Source of the DNA: Opitutia bacterium
GTDB taxonomy: Bacteria; Verrucomicrobiota; Verrucomicrobiia; Opitutales; Seribacteraceae
Direction: 5' to 3'
Length of the DNA: 43,928 bases
Assembly: GCA_002716045.1 (NCBI GenBank)
Contig: PAZC01000049.1
Location: 1 to 43,928, forward strand
Shown: one piece after another, positions 16,276-25,238 of the stretch
Numbering within the stretch: the stretch's first letter is position 1
How the letters are laid out: each line of letters starts with the position of its first letter
The notes under the pieces: model-generated
Databases searched by the model: none
Seen by the model: the letters and a program-made list of their open reading frames with translations, nothing else
What the model was told of the DNA's origin: nothing
Made by a program: the position numbers and the translations under genes

Positions 16276-16983
16276 ATGCAAAAACAGTTTCTCCCGACGA
16301 TTTTGGGCATTTGCTTTTTCTTTGGCGTGTGTTCGCCTTCGGCCCGTGAAGGTTCTGCCCTCGAGACAGTCAGGCGTTCCACCGAGTCCATTGTTACCGA
16401 GTGCGCTATTTGTCACAGTACGAAAGAAGCCCAACGTGGTCCCGTTCTGCATGGAATGGATGCATGGTACTTGCTTTCCCAGATTCAAAAGTTTCATGAC
16501 GGAACTCGGGGGCAGAACACGGACAACCGATCCGAGTACCTGATGGGAATCGCAGTGAAGAAGCTTCGCAACAAAAGGGAAATGAACGTTGCCGCGAAAT
16601 GGTTTGCCAAACAGAAGCCGATGCCAGCCATTCGGACAGTGGCCGGCGACGCCAAGAGTGGGGCAGCCCTTTATGCCAGCCGGTGCGCCGTTTGCCATGG
16701 AGACAAAGCCGAAGGCAAGCTGGACACAGCATCGCCCTCCCTGACGAAATTGGAGGGGTGGTACTTCATTGATCAGATGCGCAAGTTTCGCAATGGTCAA
16801 AGGGGCCAGAATGCATTGGATCCCGGAGGTCAGGTCATGGCGGCTGCCGTCAGTGACCTGACACCTCATCAGATCTCAGACGTAGTGGCCTACGTGGTGG
16901 ATGCCTTCGGTCCGCCCGAAGCGCCTAGCTTGAGGCAAAGGTTTTTGCCGTTGCCACTGGAAACCAACTCTAGCCGGCAATAG
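16276..16983 (+). CDS. Exported di-haem cytochrome c (c4/c553-like)
   Basis: The start at 16276 gives 235 residues with a signal peptide of about 25 (MQKQFLPTILGICFFFGVCS). Two homologous haem domains follow. Domain 1 has Cys43-x-x-Cys46-His47 (CAICH), then GMDAWYLLSQIQKFHDGTRG and candidate axial Met90 (YLMGIAVKKL). Domain 2 has Cys137-x-x-Cys140-His141 (CAVCH), then EGWYFIDQMRKFRNGQRG and Met188 (QVMAAAVSDL). The matching WYxxxQxxKFxxGxRG segments show an internal duplication. It probably shuttles electrons in the periplasm to a terminal oxidase or another acceptor. The gene is monocistronic and converges with murU, whose stop is 6 nt away. Confidence 0.88.
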   Translation: MQKQFLPTILGICFFFGVCSPSAREGSALETVRRSTESIVTECAICHSTKEAQRGPVLHGMDAWYLLSQIQKFHDGTRGQNTDNRSEYLMGIAVKKLRNKREMNVAAKWFAKQKPMPAIRTVAGDAKSGAALYASRCAVCHGDKAEGKLDTASPSLTKLEGWYFIDQMRKFRNGQRGQNALDPGGQVMAAAVSDLTPHQISDVVAYVVDAFGPPEAPSLRQRFLPLPLETNSSRQ

Positions 16984-16989
16984 CGTCGC

Positions 16990-17658
16990 CTATTCCTGGG
17001 ATTGCCTCAGGGCTTCTAGCCGCTCGGGGGTGCCGACGTCGTCCCAGGTTCCCTCATGCAGTATGCCGCCCACCCGATTGCGGGCAATGGATGCCTTCAG
17101 GCGAGGCACGATGGAAAATTTCTCCACCTTGGCTCCATCGAGAATACGGGGATGATAGAGCGCTATGCCAGTGTAGAGTAGCTTTGGGTTATCGTCTTCC
17201 GTCACACGCTCTTCGGCGGAGAGTCCGAAATCGCCTCGCTCCCGCCAAGCGGGCATGGGCGTCAAGTACAGCAGGGCATCATCGTTTGCGGGAAGGGCTT
17301 TGGGTATGGAGGCGAAATCGAGGTCGCACCAGACGTCTCCGTTGACGACGAGGAACACTTCGTCACCGAGGAGTGGCAGAGCTTTGGCGAGACCTCCGCC
17401 TGTCTCGAGTGGATCCGGTCCCTCGTCGGAATACTCGATTTTGACTCCCCATGCGGAACCATCGCCGAGCGCCTCCGGTATCTTGCTGCCCAAGTGGCCC
17501 AGGTTAATTACTATTTCGCGACACCCGGACGCTGCAAGTTTCTCGAGATGATAGGTGATCAAAGGTTTGCCCCCGACCTCCACGAGTGGCTTGGGGATTT
17601 GGTCGGTGAGGGGGCGAAGTCGCTTCCCGTAACCAGCTGCAAGAATCATTGTCTTCAT
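16990..17658 (-). CDS. murU: MurU: N-acetylmuramate-1-phosphate uridylyltransferase
   Basis: The start at 17658 gives 222 residues, the expected length for MurU. The nucleotidyltransferase signature lies at residues 3-25 (MILAAGYGKRLRPLT followed by PKPLVEVGGKP). PLETGGGLAKALPLLG (about 87-102) and the metal-binding VNGDVWCDLD complete the active site. The short form without a C-terminal hexapeptide domain fits MurU rather than GlmU or RmlA. It converts MurNAc-1-phosphate and UTP to UDP-MurNAc, returning recycled cell-wall sugar directly to precursor synthesis. The amgK stop lies 13 nt upstream, so the two are one transcription unit, which strongly supports the specificity. Confidence 0.88.
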   Translation of the reverse strand: MKTMILAAGYGKRLRPLTDQIPKPLVEVGGKPLITYHLEKLAASGCREIVINLGHLGSKIPEALGDGSAWGVKIEYSDEGPDPLETGGGLAKALPLLGDEVFLVVNGDVWCDLDFASIPKALPANDDALLYLTPMPAWRERGDFGLSAEERVTEDDNPKLLYTGIALYHPRILDGAKVEKFSIVPRLKASIARNRVGGILHEGTWDDVGTPERLEALRQSQE

Positions 17659-17671
17659 GATGTGATTGGCG

Positions 17672-18652
17672 CTAGGCAAGTAAGTTTGCGGTTGCTGCCA
17701 AGGATTGTAGTTTTTCCAGTTCGGGCCAACGTGAGAGAGCTTGCCGGACATAGCCTAGCACTCTCGGGACTTCGGCAAGGTAGCCGCCTTTGCCGTCGCG
17801 TAACTTCAGCCTGTGAAAGATCCCGATGCATTTCAGGTGGCGTTGCAATCCCACGAAGTCAAACCAGCGCAGGAAATCCTCGTCAGCCAAGCTGGTTGGC
17901 AATAACCCGGCTCTCACGAGGGCATTTTTGTGAAGGATCGCCTTTGTCCTGATCCAATCATCGTCGTTGTCGACGTAGCAGTCGCGGAGGAGAGAGACCG
18001 GGTCGTAGGTGACTGGTCCGCGCAAGGCGCCCTGGAAATCGATTACACCGGGTTGGCCATCCGGCAGGACCAGGAGGTTGCGGCAATGGAAGTCGCGATG
18101 GACAAATACTTGCGGTTGTTCGAGGAATACCTGGACCAACGGATCAACAATTTCAGCGTATTCGGCCTGCGGAAATTCCGGATGGCACCATTCGCGAAAA
18201 ATTTCCAGTTCCATTCGAATCCATTCCTCGTCGTAAGCTGGCAAACTTTCGGCTTCCCGCAGGAGCCCCGCCTGCACCTTGAGAATTTCTTCCAATGCGA
18301 GATCATAGAGATTGTCTCGATCCGGGCCTTCCAGAGCCTCTTGGTAGTGCAGGTCACCGAAGTCGGTCAGAACAAGAAAGCCTTGCTCCAGATCTTGGGC
18401 GAGGATTCCGGGGACCCGAACCCCGGCTCCGCGAAGCAATTCGGCTATCCGCACGAAAGGTTCGCAAGGTTCCTTGTCGGGTGGGGCATCCATGATGACG
18501 AAGGTTTCCCCGTTGCAGGTTAGGCGGAAATACCTGCGGAAACTAGCGTCGGCCGATGCAATTGCCAGTTGGCCGTCCCTAAACTCAGTCAAGCCGTTCA
18601 GCCATGACTTGACTGCCTGCGCCCGTAAATCCTCCCCCTCCATGACTAGCAT
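17672..18652 (-). CDS. amgK: AmgK: anomeric MurNAc/GlcNAc kinase
   Basis: The start at 18652 (or an in-frame ATG at 18643) gives about 326 residues, close to the 330-340 usual for AmgK. It has the aminoglycoside-phosphotransferase kinase fold: ADASFRRYFR in the N-lobe, the substrate loop VFVHRDFHCRNLLV with the catalytic Asp, and GVIDFQGALRGPVTYDPVSLLRDCY with the Mg-binding Asp. The last segment matches AmgK well. It phosphorylates MurNAc (and GlcNAc) at C1, feeding MurU. The pair forms the anabolic recycling route first described in Pseudomonas, which bypasses de novo UDP-MurNAc synthesis and can lower fosfomycin sensitivity. The DUF3500 gene ends 56 nt upstream on the same strand. Confidence 0.88.
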   Translation of the reverse strand: MLVMEGEDLRAQAVKSWLNGLTEFRDGQLAIASADASFRRYFRLTCNGETFVIMDAPPDKEPCEPFVRIAELLRGAGVRVPGILAQDLEQGFLVLTDFGDLHYQEALEGPDRDNLYDLALEEILKVQAGLLREAESLPAYDEEWIRMELEIFREWCHPEFPQAEYAEIVDPLVQVFLEQPQVFVHRDFHCRNLLVLPDGQPGVIDFQGALRGPVTYDPVSLLRDCYVDNDDDWIRTKAILHKNALVRAGLLPTSLADEDFLRWFDFVGLQRHLKCIGIFHRLKLRDGKGGYLAEVPRVLGYVRQALSRWPELEKLQSLAATANLLA

Positions 18653-18708
18653 GGAATTGATGGAAGCGGGGCGTTCGTCAATGAAGAACGCCTGAAACCT
18701 GAAAGGAA

Positions 18709-19695
18709 TCAGGCCTCGATGTTCGCCCAGACGTGAACGTGGGGCTTGCCGCGAAAGTACCAGACCATCTTGGGTCCCTCGACTTGCCAAACGTCCCAAA
18801 CCTCGTCCTCCCCGATGTTTTCCTTTTTGTAATAGGATATGTGCAATTTATCCATGTCGTTGGCCTGAATCAGCTTCATGGCCTCGACTGCATCTTTTTT
18901 ACGGAAAGGCGCGAGGAGATCGCCCAGTACCTTTTGGAAAAGACCTTTCTGGTCCTTGGCCAGGTCGGAGACGGGCAAACCTTCCAATCCTTCGGTCGAG
19001 CCTTTGGTCTGGATTGTCTTGATGCCTCGCTCGCCTCGGCTCCGCTTGTCCAGCAGGGCGACCTTGCGTTGTTTGCCGTCGAGGGCTTGGTAGAGTTCGT
19101 TGGCCCGCTTGGCTTGAAACCAGTAGGCATTTCCCTTGTGATCCGCTTTCTCGTAGAAGCTGCCCGCGGCATGGCCATAGAAGATGGGGCCGCCAAAAGC
19201 TACTCCGTCAACCGAGTCGCCATCACATCTGCGGGTACAGTGACGTCCTGTGTAGACAAATTCGAATTTACCTGACCCCGGTTCCCCGAACAAGCCGATG
19301 GATCCTTTGGCAAAGCCGCCGTCGTGTTCCACTTGGCCGTATACTTTTTCCGCATATTCGGGGCTATGCAGCTTGAGGAAAATTTCTCGCACCATGGCCT
19401 GTTGGTCCTTGGTGAACTGACTGATGCGGCTCTTGTTGATGTGCCAGTTGTTTTCCACCCTTGAGCGCTGGGGATGATCAAAGGGTAGGCAGATTGCGGC
19501 GCGTTGTTCCTCGGTCAAGCTCTTGTATAGCGTGGTGACCAAGGTTTCGGATTGGGGGCCCTTGGACAAGTCCACCTTGGCGTAAGCCGGTTTCGAGTCG
19601 AGTAGCAGCGAGCCTGCCGAGGCAAGCGCTGCGCCGCCTGCGGCGGTGGTTACGAATTGGCGTCGAGAGAGAGAGGGCGATGGCTTGTCGGTCAT
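18709..19695 (-). CDS. DUF3500 protein, Tat-exported (module 2)
   Basis: The 328-residue protein has a Tat signal with SRRQFVTTAAGGAALASAG (Arg11-Arg12). The body follows DUF3500: FDHPQRSRVENNWHI, SPEYAEKVYGQVEHDGGF, KFEFVYTGRHCTRRCDGDSV and the end block MVWYFRGKPHVHVWANI. The conserved His/Cys-rich TGRHCTRRCDGD and the C-terminal HVHVW suggest a metal or redox site, but no function is established. It lies 20 nt downstream of the DUF1501 gene and is probably part of the same transcript. Pairing of DUF3500 with DUF1501 and DUF1549/DUF1553 genes is common in PVC bacteria. Confidence 0.87.
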   Translation of the reverse strand: MTDKPSPSLSRRQFVTTAAGGAALASAGSLLLDSKPAYAKVDLSKGPQSETLVTTLYKSLTEEQRAAICLPFDHPQRSRVENNWHINKSRISQFTKDQQAMVREIFLKLHSPEYAEKVYGQVEHDGGFAKGSIGLFGEPGSGKFEFVYTGRHCTRRCDGDSVDGVAFGGPIFYGHAAGSFYEKADHKGNAYWFQAKRANELYQALDGKQRKVALLDKRSRGERGIKTIQTKGSTEGLEGLPVSDLAKDQKGLFQKVLGDLLAPFRKKDAVEAMKLIQANDMDKLHISYYKKENIGEDEVWDVWQVEGPKMVWYFRGKPHVHVWANIEA

Positions 19696-19715
19696 GGCGT
19701 AATGGATTACTGGAT

Positions 19716-21161
19716 TTATGCTAGAATGTCGTGAACCACCTTGGAGCCTTCGACGCCGGTCAGGCGTTGGTCTAGACCGAGGTAGCGGTGGGTAAAGCGT
19801 TCATGGTCGATGCCAAGGCATTGCAGGACGGTGGCATTGAGATCGTTCACGTGCACGGGGTTTTCGAGAATGTTGTAGGCGAAGTCATCTGTCTTGCCGT
19901 ATTCGAAACCCGCCTTGATGCCTCCGCCGGCCATCCACATGGCGAAGGCTCGGCCGTGGTGGTCGCGACCGTGGTTGTTCTTGGTTAGCTTGCCTTGTGA
20001 ATAAATGGTCCGTCCGAATTCGCCTCCGCAGATGACGATCGTGTCTTTCAACATGCCACGTTGCTTGAGGTCGCGGACCAAGGCAGCAGCTGGTTGATCG
20101 ATGTCCTCGCATTGTTGGCGTATCTTGGAGGGCAGGCTTCCGTGTTGGTCCCAACCACGGTGAAAGAGTTGAACGTAGGGCACGCCGCGTTCGGCCAGTC
20201 GACGAGCGACAAGGCAATTATGGGCGAAGCTACCTTTTCTGCGGGCGTCTTTGCCGTACATATCGAGCACGTGAGCGGGCTCGTCCTTCATGTCGACCAA
20301 CTCGGGCACACTGGACTGCATCCGAAAAGCCATTTCGTACTGAGCGATGCGGGCGTCGATCTCGGGATCACCGGTTTCACTGCGCTTTGCTTGGTTTATC
20401 TCGGCGATGCCGTCCAGCATGGATCGACGCATGTCACGCGATATGCCCGGTGGATTGGAAAGATAGAGCACTGGATCGCCGGCGCTGCGGAACTTAACGC
20501 CCTGGTGCTTGGAGGGAAGGAAGCCACTCCCCCAAAGGCGGTCGTAAAGGGCCTGAGATTGGCCTCGTCCCTTCGAGATCATCACGACGTATCCGGGCAG
20601 GTTTTGGTTCGGGCTACCGAGTCCCCAGCTGAGCCAAGCTCCCATGGAAGGCTTGCCTGGTTGCTGTACGCCGGTGTTGATTGCAGTGATTGCGGGGTCG
20701 TGGTTGATGGCCTCGGTATGGACAGACTTTATGATCGTTATGTCATCGACGATATTGGCTACGTTGGGCAGGAGTTCGCTTACCCAGGTGCCGTGTTGGC
20801 CGTGGCGCTTGAAGTCGAACATTGGAGCTACGCAGGGAAAGGACTTCTGGCCGGAAGTCATTCCTGTTATTCGTTGTCCTTGGCGTATCGAGTCGGGGAG
20901 CTCTATGCCATGAATGTCTCGCATCGCGGGATGGTAGTCGTACATGTCGATGTGCGAGGGCCCGCCGGAGAAAAAGAGATAGATGACTCGTTTTGCAGTT
21001 GGCTTGAAGTGTGGATTGCCGAGTGTGCCGGAGGTGATGGACGGGGATGCGGCGAGCGCTGGATTCAATAGGTGAGCGGCTCCCAGGGCGCCGAGTCCGC
21101 GAGCTCCCAGATTAAGGAGTTGTCTGCGAGTAAGCCTTTGGTGGATTTCGAGTGGTGACAT
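19716..21161 (-). CDS. DUF1501 protein, Tat-exported (module 2)
   Basis: This 481-residue protein carries a Tat signal with [15 protein letters not shown] (Arg12-Arg13). DUF1501 landmarks are [20 protein letters not shown] near residue 60, [24 protein letters not shown] and [19 protein letters not shown]. It matches the DUF1501 protein at 7153-8526 block by block ([18 protein letters not shown] or similar, [29 protein letters not shown]), so the two are paralogues from a duplicated module. It lies 23 nt downstream of the large DUF1549/DUF1553 gene and 20 nt upstream of the DUF3500 gene. The His/Asp-rich fold is phosphatase-like; substrate unknown. Confidence 0.92.
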   Translation of the reverse strand: MSPLEIHQRLTRRQLLNLGARGLGALGAAHLLNPALAASPSITSGTLGNPHFKPTAKRVIYLFFSGGPSHIDMYDYHPAMRDIHGIELPDSIRQGQRITGMTSGQKSFPCVAPMFDFKRHGQHGTWVSELLPNVANIVDDITIIKSVHTEAINHDPAITAINTGVQQPGKPSMGAWLSWGLGSPNQNLPGYVVMISKGRGQSQALYDRLWGSGFLPSKHQGVKFRSAGDPVLYLSNPPGISRDMRRSMLDGIAEINQAKRSETGDPEIDARIAQYEMAFRMQSSVPELVDMKDEPAHVLDMYGKDARRKGSFAHNCLVARRLAERGVPYVQLFHRGWDQHGSLPSKIRQQCEDIDQPAAALVRDLKQRGMLKDTIVICGGEFGRTIYSQGKLTKNNHGRDHHGRAFAMWMAGGGIKAGFEYGKTDDFAYNILENPVHVNDLNATVLQCLGIDHERFTHRYLGLDQRLTGVEGSKVVHDILA

Positions 21162-21184
21162 GGCTATGAGTCGATTGAGAAAAA

Positions 21185-24100
21185 TTATTCCCGGTTAAGG
21201 GTTTCGTCAAGGTTTAGGATCATCCCGGCAACAATGGTCCAGGCAGCATGTTCTATGGGGTCGAGGGATTCATCTCGTTTTGATTCGCCCACCCCGAGCA
21301 ATTGCGTTGCCCGTGCAGGTTCTGCCTTGAAGATGGCGAATTGTTGGGCGTGGGCGGCCTGTAGCACCTTGTGGCGAAGATCGTCCGCAGGTCGGGCGGT
21401 GGCGAGCTCAAAGGCCAAGTTCAGGCGCGAGGCAAAGTCTGTTTTGTCGCTTTTCAGAATACGTCGCGCGAAGTGCCGCGCGGCCTCCACGAATTGTTCG
21501 TCGTTGAGTGTCACGAGGGCCTGCATGGGAGTGTTCGTGCGCTGCCGCTGGAGGACGCATTTCTCGCGGGTGGGCGTATCAAATGCCATCAGCCCTGGGT
21601 GGGGGGCTGATCTTTTCCAGTAAGTGTACATGCTGCGGCGATAGAGTTTTTCCCCTTGGTCGCGTGAGAAGCGCCGCCCTCCGCTCAAGGAAACCTCGAC
21701 CCACAAGCCGGGAGGCTGATAGGGCTTCACTCCGGAGCCTCCGAACTGCTTGTTTAGTAGACCGCTGACGGCAAGGGCATTGTCGCGCACGAATTCACCC
21801 ATAAGCCGAAAGCGTGGAGCTCGAACCAGCAACCTGTTTTGCGGATCCTTCTCCAAGTGTTCGGCGGAAGTCACCGAGGACTGCCGGTAGGTTGCGGACA
21901 TCACCATTTGCTTGATTGCTCGCTTTACGTTCCAGCCGTTGTCGCGGAGATCGGCGGCGAGCCAATCGAGGAGTTCGGGGTGGGTGGGCCAACTGCCCTG
22001 GGACCCGAAGTCGCTGGGGGAATCCACAATACCTCTTCCGAAGATAGTTTGCCAGTGGCGATTTGCGGTGACGCGGGCAGTCAGTGGATGTTCCGGACTC
22101 ATAAGCCACTTGGCCATGCCGAGGCGAGTCTTGGGCAGACCTTCTTCCATTGCGGGAAGGAATGCAGGCGTAGTGGCCGAAATTTCGGCGGACTTGTCGG
22201 GACTGGAATAGTTGCCACGCATCAACACATAGGTTTTGCGCATCTTGTTTTGCGGGTTATCTGCCATTATCATCGAGTTGACCTTCGAGTTGCCGCTGAT
22301 CGCCGCCAGTTCCCCGTCAAGCTTTCGCCTTTGATCGATCAATGCCTTGTATGGCTTGTCCTGAGAATGCAGGTAATGCTCGAACAGCACCTTGGTTTGC
22401 TCTGGGGTGCGGTCGGACGAGGCAAGGGCAAGTAGTGGGCCGATGGGGTCGGAGCCAGACAACACCTTGACCTCGGCGTCGTTCAATTCGCGATCATAGA
22501 AGCGAACGTCGTCTATCTCCACGCCGTTGGCAAACGAGGAATTAAACCGTCGGCCGAGCCGCAGTGGCTTCTTGGTGACAATAGACGCATTGAGGCCATC
22601 GGCTTCCACGTTTTTCTGCTGTCTTTCGCCATTGATATAGATTTGTGTGCCGGCGGCCGAACCAGAGCCGTTGTAGGTCACGAAGATGTGTTGCCATTGC
22701 TTGGCCGTGATCCTTTTTTTGCTGACCACTTTGACTGCATTTTCTTGCCATTTGCTTATGATATGGGCTCCTGCAAACCCGTTTTGCAACCAGAGATCGT
22801 AGCCACGAAAGCTGTTCCCCTCGTCCATTTTGCCTAAAACGCATCCGCTTTGATTTCCGTTCGGGGCCTTGACCCAGCAACCGTAACTGAAGGGTTTGTT
22901 CCATTCGAAATCTCCAAAGCCCTTCACTTCCACGAAACCATTGCCTTCTATCTTTAGCCCGCCGCCGAACTTGGCTGCCCCGACAGCCTTGGCTTTGCCA
23001 TGCAACTTGTTTTCTCCTTCTTTGCGAGCCAAGTCCTGGGTCAGGTTCTTGTCGAAGCTATCCAAGGGCAAATGGGCCACGAGGCCACCAGGTTCAATGG
23101 GTTTTTGTTCACCCTTTTTCGCGATTTCCTCAAATTGTTCCTTGGCCCATTGATCGAAAGCTTTCTTGGCTTCACCTTTTCTGGCGTCCAGTTTTTTGGT
23201 CAGTTCCTTGCCTCGTATCTCGATTGCAGATTTTTTCTTGTCGTCATCGGGGTTAGTTACATTCACCACCGGGGCTTGGTTTCCCTTGCGGGTCTGCATG
23301 CCGGGATCGGAGTTGTTGTTGTAGAAGGCATAGAACTGGTAATATTCCTTTTGCGAAATGGGGTCGTACTTATGCGAATGACATTGGGCGCATTCCATGG
23401 TGAGTCCCATCCAGACGTTGCCGGTGGTCTTGACCCGGTCCACTACGTATTCGACCCGAAACTCCTCCGCGATGACACCGCCCTCATCGGTAGTCGCATG
23501 GTTGCGGTTGAAGCCGGATGCGATCTTTTGCTGGTTGGTTGCTTCGGGCAGAAGGTCGCCGGCAAGTTGCTCTATGGTGAACTGGTCGAAAGGCATGTTG
23601 TCCCGATAGGCGCGAAGCACCCAGTCGCGCCAAGGCCACATGGTGCGGGGACCGTCGTCATGAAACACCGAGGTGTCGCCGTAGCGGGCGGCGTCCATCC
23701 AGACGAGAGTCATGCGTTCGGCGTATGCTTCCGAGGCGAGTAGACGATCCACCACCTTTTCATAGGCTTGGGGAGACTTGTCGTTGAGAAAACTCCGTAC
23801 TTCCTCGGGCGTTGGCGGAAGCCCCGTTAGATCGAAGCTGAGTCGTCTGACGAGCGTGCGTCGATCGGCCTCGGTGGATGGTTTCATTCCATTGGCCTCG
23901 AGTTTGGATAGAACGAAACGGTCGATGGGATTCGTGTCCCAATCCTTTGTCTTTACTGGAGGGGATTCTGGTTTTTCCAGAGAAAGAAAAGACCAGTGAC
24001 CTTCCCACTTGGCTCCTTGCTCAATCCATTTTCTCAAAATCTCGATCTCTGTCAGCGAAAGCTTCTTTTTGCTTTCGGGAGGCGGCATGATTTCATCGGG

Positions 24101-24406
24101 GTCCTTTATTGAGATCCGATGCCACAATTCGCTTTTTGCTAAGTTTCCCGCCACCACCGCTTTCACTCCATCGCGATCGGCAAAGGCGGATTCCTCCAAA
24201 TCCAGTCTGAGCTTGGCCTTGCGCGACTTCTCGGATGGTCCATGGCAATGGAAGCAGTTGCTCGAGAGTATTGGACGGACGTCGCGATTGAACTTCACGG
24301 TTTCCGGAACAGCGGCAACTCCCTTGAATGCGGCAGCAAATAGAACGAAGGTCACGAAAAGGCCGCCAAGAAGGGGGGCTTTGTGGAATACGGAAAAGTG
24401 CTTCAT
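21185..24406 (-). CDS. PSCyt1-DUF1549-LamG-DUF1553 haem protein (module 2)
   Basis: The start at 24406 gives 1073 residues with a signal peptide to about residue 33. The PSCyt1 haem c site is Cys51-x-x-Cys54-His55 (CFHCH) in [25 protein letters not shown]1549 begins near residue 155 ([16 protein letters not shown]) with [11 protein letters not shown] and a second CxxCH, CAQCHSH. After a Lys/Glu-rich linker, a LamG/concanavalin-like domain of about 210 residues is inserted ([37 protein letters not shown]). DUF1553 follows ([20 protein letters not shown]) and ends with [12 protein letters not shown]. The inserted domain suggests binding of a polysaccharide or glycoprotein. It heads a transcript continuing into DUF1501 and DUF3500 genes. 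Confidence 0.92.
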   Translation of the reverse strand: MKHFSVFHKAPLLGGLFVTFVLFAAAFKGVAAVPETVKFNRDVRPILSSNCFHCHGPSEKSRKAKLRLDLEESAFADRDGVKAVVAGNLAKSELWHRISIKDPDEIMPPPESKKKLSLTEIEILRKWIEQGAKWEGHWSFLSLEKPESPPVKTKDWDTNPIDRFVLSKLEANGMKPSTEADRRTLVRRLSFDLTGLPPTPEEVRSFLNDKSPQAYEKVVDRLLASEAYAERMTLVWMDAARYGDTSVFHDDGPRTMWPWRDWVLRAYRDNMPFDQFTIEQLAGDLLPEATNQQKIASGFNRNHATTDEGGVIAEEFRVEYVVDRVKTTGNVWMGLTMECAQCHSHKYDPISQKEYYQFYAFYNNNSDPGMQTRKGNQAPVVNVTNPDDDKKKSAIEIRGKELTKKLDARKGEAKKAFDQWAKEQFEEIAKKGEQKPIEPGGLVAHLPLDSFDKNLTQDLARKEGENKLHGKAKAVGAAKFGGGLKIEGNGFVEVKGFGDFEWNKPFSYGCWVKAPNGNQSGCVLGKMDEGNSFRGYDLWLQNGFAGAHIISKWQENAVKVVSKKRITAKQWQHIFVTYNGSGSAAGTQIYINGERQQKNVEADGLNASIVTKKPLRLGRRFNSSFANGVEIDDVRFYDRELNDAEVKVLSGSDPIGPLLALASSDRTPEQTKVLFEHYLHSQDKPYKALIDQRRKLDGELAAISGNSKVNSMIMADNPQNKMRKTYVLMRGNYSSPDKSAEISATTPAFLPAMEEGLPKTRLGMAKWLMSPEHPLTARVTANRHWQTIFGRGIVDSPSDFGSQGSWPTHPELLDWLAADLRDNGWNVKRAIKQMVMSATYRQSSVTSAEHLEKDPQNRLLVRAPRFRLMGEFVRDNALAVSGLLNKQFGGSGVKPYQPPGLWVEVSLSGGRRFSRDQGEKLYRRSMYTYWKRSAPHPGLMAFDTPTREKCVLQRQRTNTPMQALVTLNDEQFVEAARHFARRILKSDKTDFASRLNLAFELATARPADDLRHKVLQAAHAQQFAIFKAEPARATQLLGVGESKRDESLDPIEHAAWTIVAGMILNLDETLNRE

Positions 24407-24591
24407 TTCTGGTTCGCTGGAGCCAACTGTTATGGGTGGCAAGTTTCAGCAACTAGTGATCACTTTATTTGCGTCCTGCGCGCTCGCAAGGATTTTTACT
24501 GCCTCAATTGTCATCTTTTCGGGACCCCCTTGAAAAGTAATTGCCCGCGGGAAGGTGATCGTTCATGCTCGTCCTCCTTTGAAATTTTTTC

Positions 24592-25221
24592 ATGACTGAC
24601 GATACTGACACTGCCCCGCAAACGAAACCTGAAGCGACTTCGGAAAACGAGTCTTTGGAAGCGCTCCCCGAAATTGATTTCGATTACGTTGACTTGATGT
24701 TGGACGGAGATCTCAAGTCCCAGGTCAATTACTCCTTCGTCAAGGCTGTCGCTGCGGCTCTCGACGAAAAGATGAGCCTGCTCTTGGAGGCCGAGGAGAA
24801 AGTGGGTGAAGCGGAAGGCCCCGAGTCCTTTGCAGAAGTCGCCCTGCCTGAGATTGAGGCGATGGCGCAATCAGTCACCGACGGTTGTGTGAATTTTGGC
24901 AAAGTGCGCTTTTGGGAAGCTTGTGAAACCGCTGAAATCGCTTGGGAGGAGATTAAGGATCCTGAAGGCAAAGTTGTCAATCGGGCGCCTTATGGAAACC
25001 CCCATGACGAGCCCAAGGAAGGAAACCGCTTGCTGAAGAACTTGGAGCAAATTGCAGATTGGCTTCGTTCCGTGCATGAGGTTCACGAGGAAAAAGGCAT
25101 GGGCTGGGTGTCTCCTTATGGCTGTCCCGAGGATGGTCAGCATGCCTATGACCGCCGTTCCTCCTGCTTGACCTCGCTCGATGCAATTATCGAGAAGGTG
25201 AAGGCCAACTTGGACTTTTAG
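24592..25221 (+). CDS. Acidic cytosolic protein, unknown family
   Basis: The 209-residue product has no signal peptide or membrane segment. Residues 1-30 are a disordered acidic tail rich in Thr, Glu and Asp. Residues about 36-135 look all-helical (VNYSFVKAVAAALDEK, VALPEIEAMAQSVTDG, RFWEACETAEIAWEE). The last 80 residues include GNRLLKNLEQIADWLRS and three Cys/His-containing spots (MGWVSPYGCPEDGQH, RRSSCL). The frame is well supported by codon pattern and by the absence of a competing gene. It stands alone between divergent and convergent minus-strand genes, and I do not recognise a homologous family. No promoter or ribosome-binding site is obvious. Confidence 0.65.
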   Translation: MTDDTDTAPQTKPEATSENESLEALPEIDFDYVDLMLDGDLKSQVNYSFVKAVAAALDEKMSLLLEAEEKVGEAEGPESFAEVALPEIEAMAQSVTDGCVNFGKVRFWEACETAEIAWEEIKDPEGKVVNRAPYGNPHDEPKEGNRLLKNLEQIADWLRSVHEVHEEKGMGWVSPYGCPEDGQHAYDRRSSCLTSLDAIIEKVKANLDF

Positions 25222-25238
25222 TCGAACTCAACCCGTCT

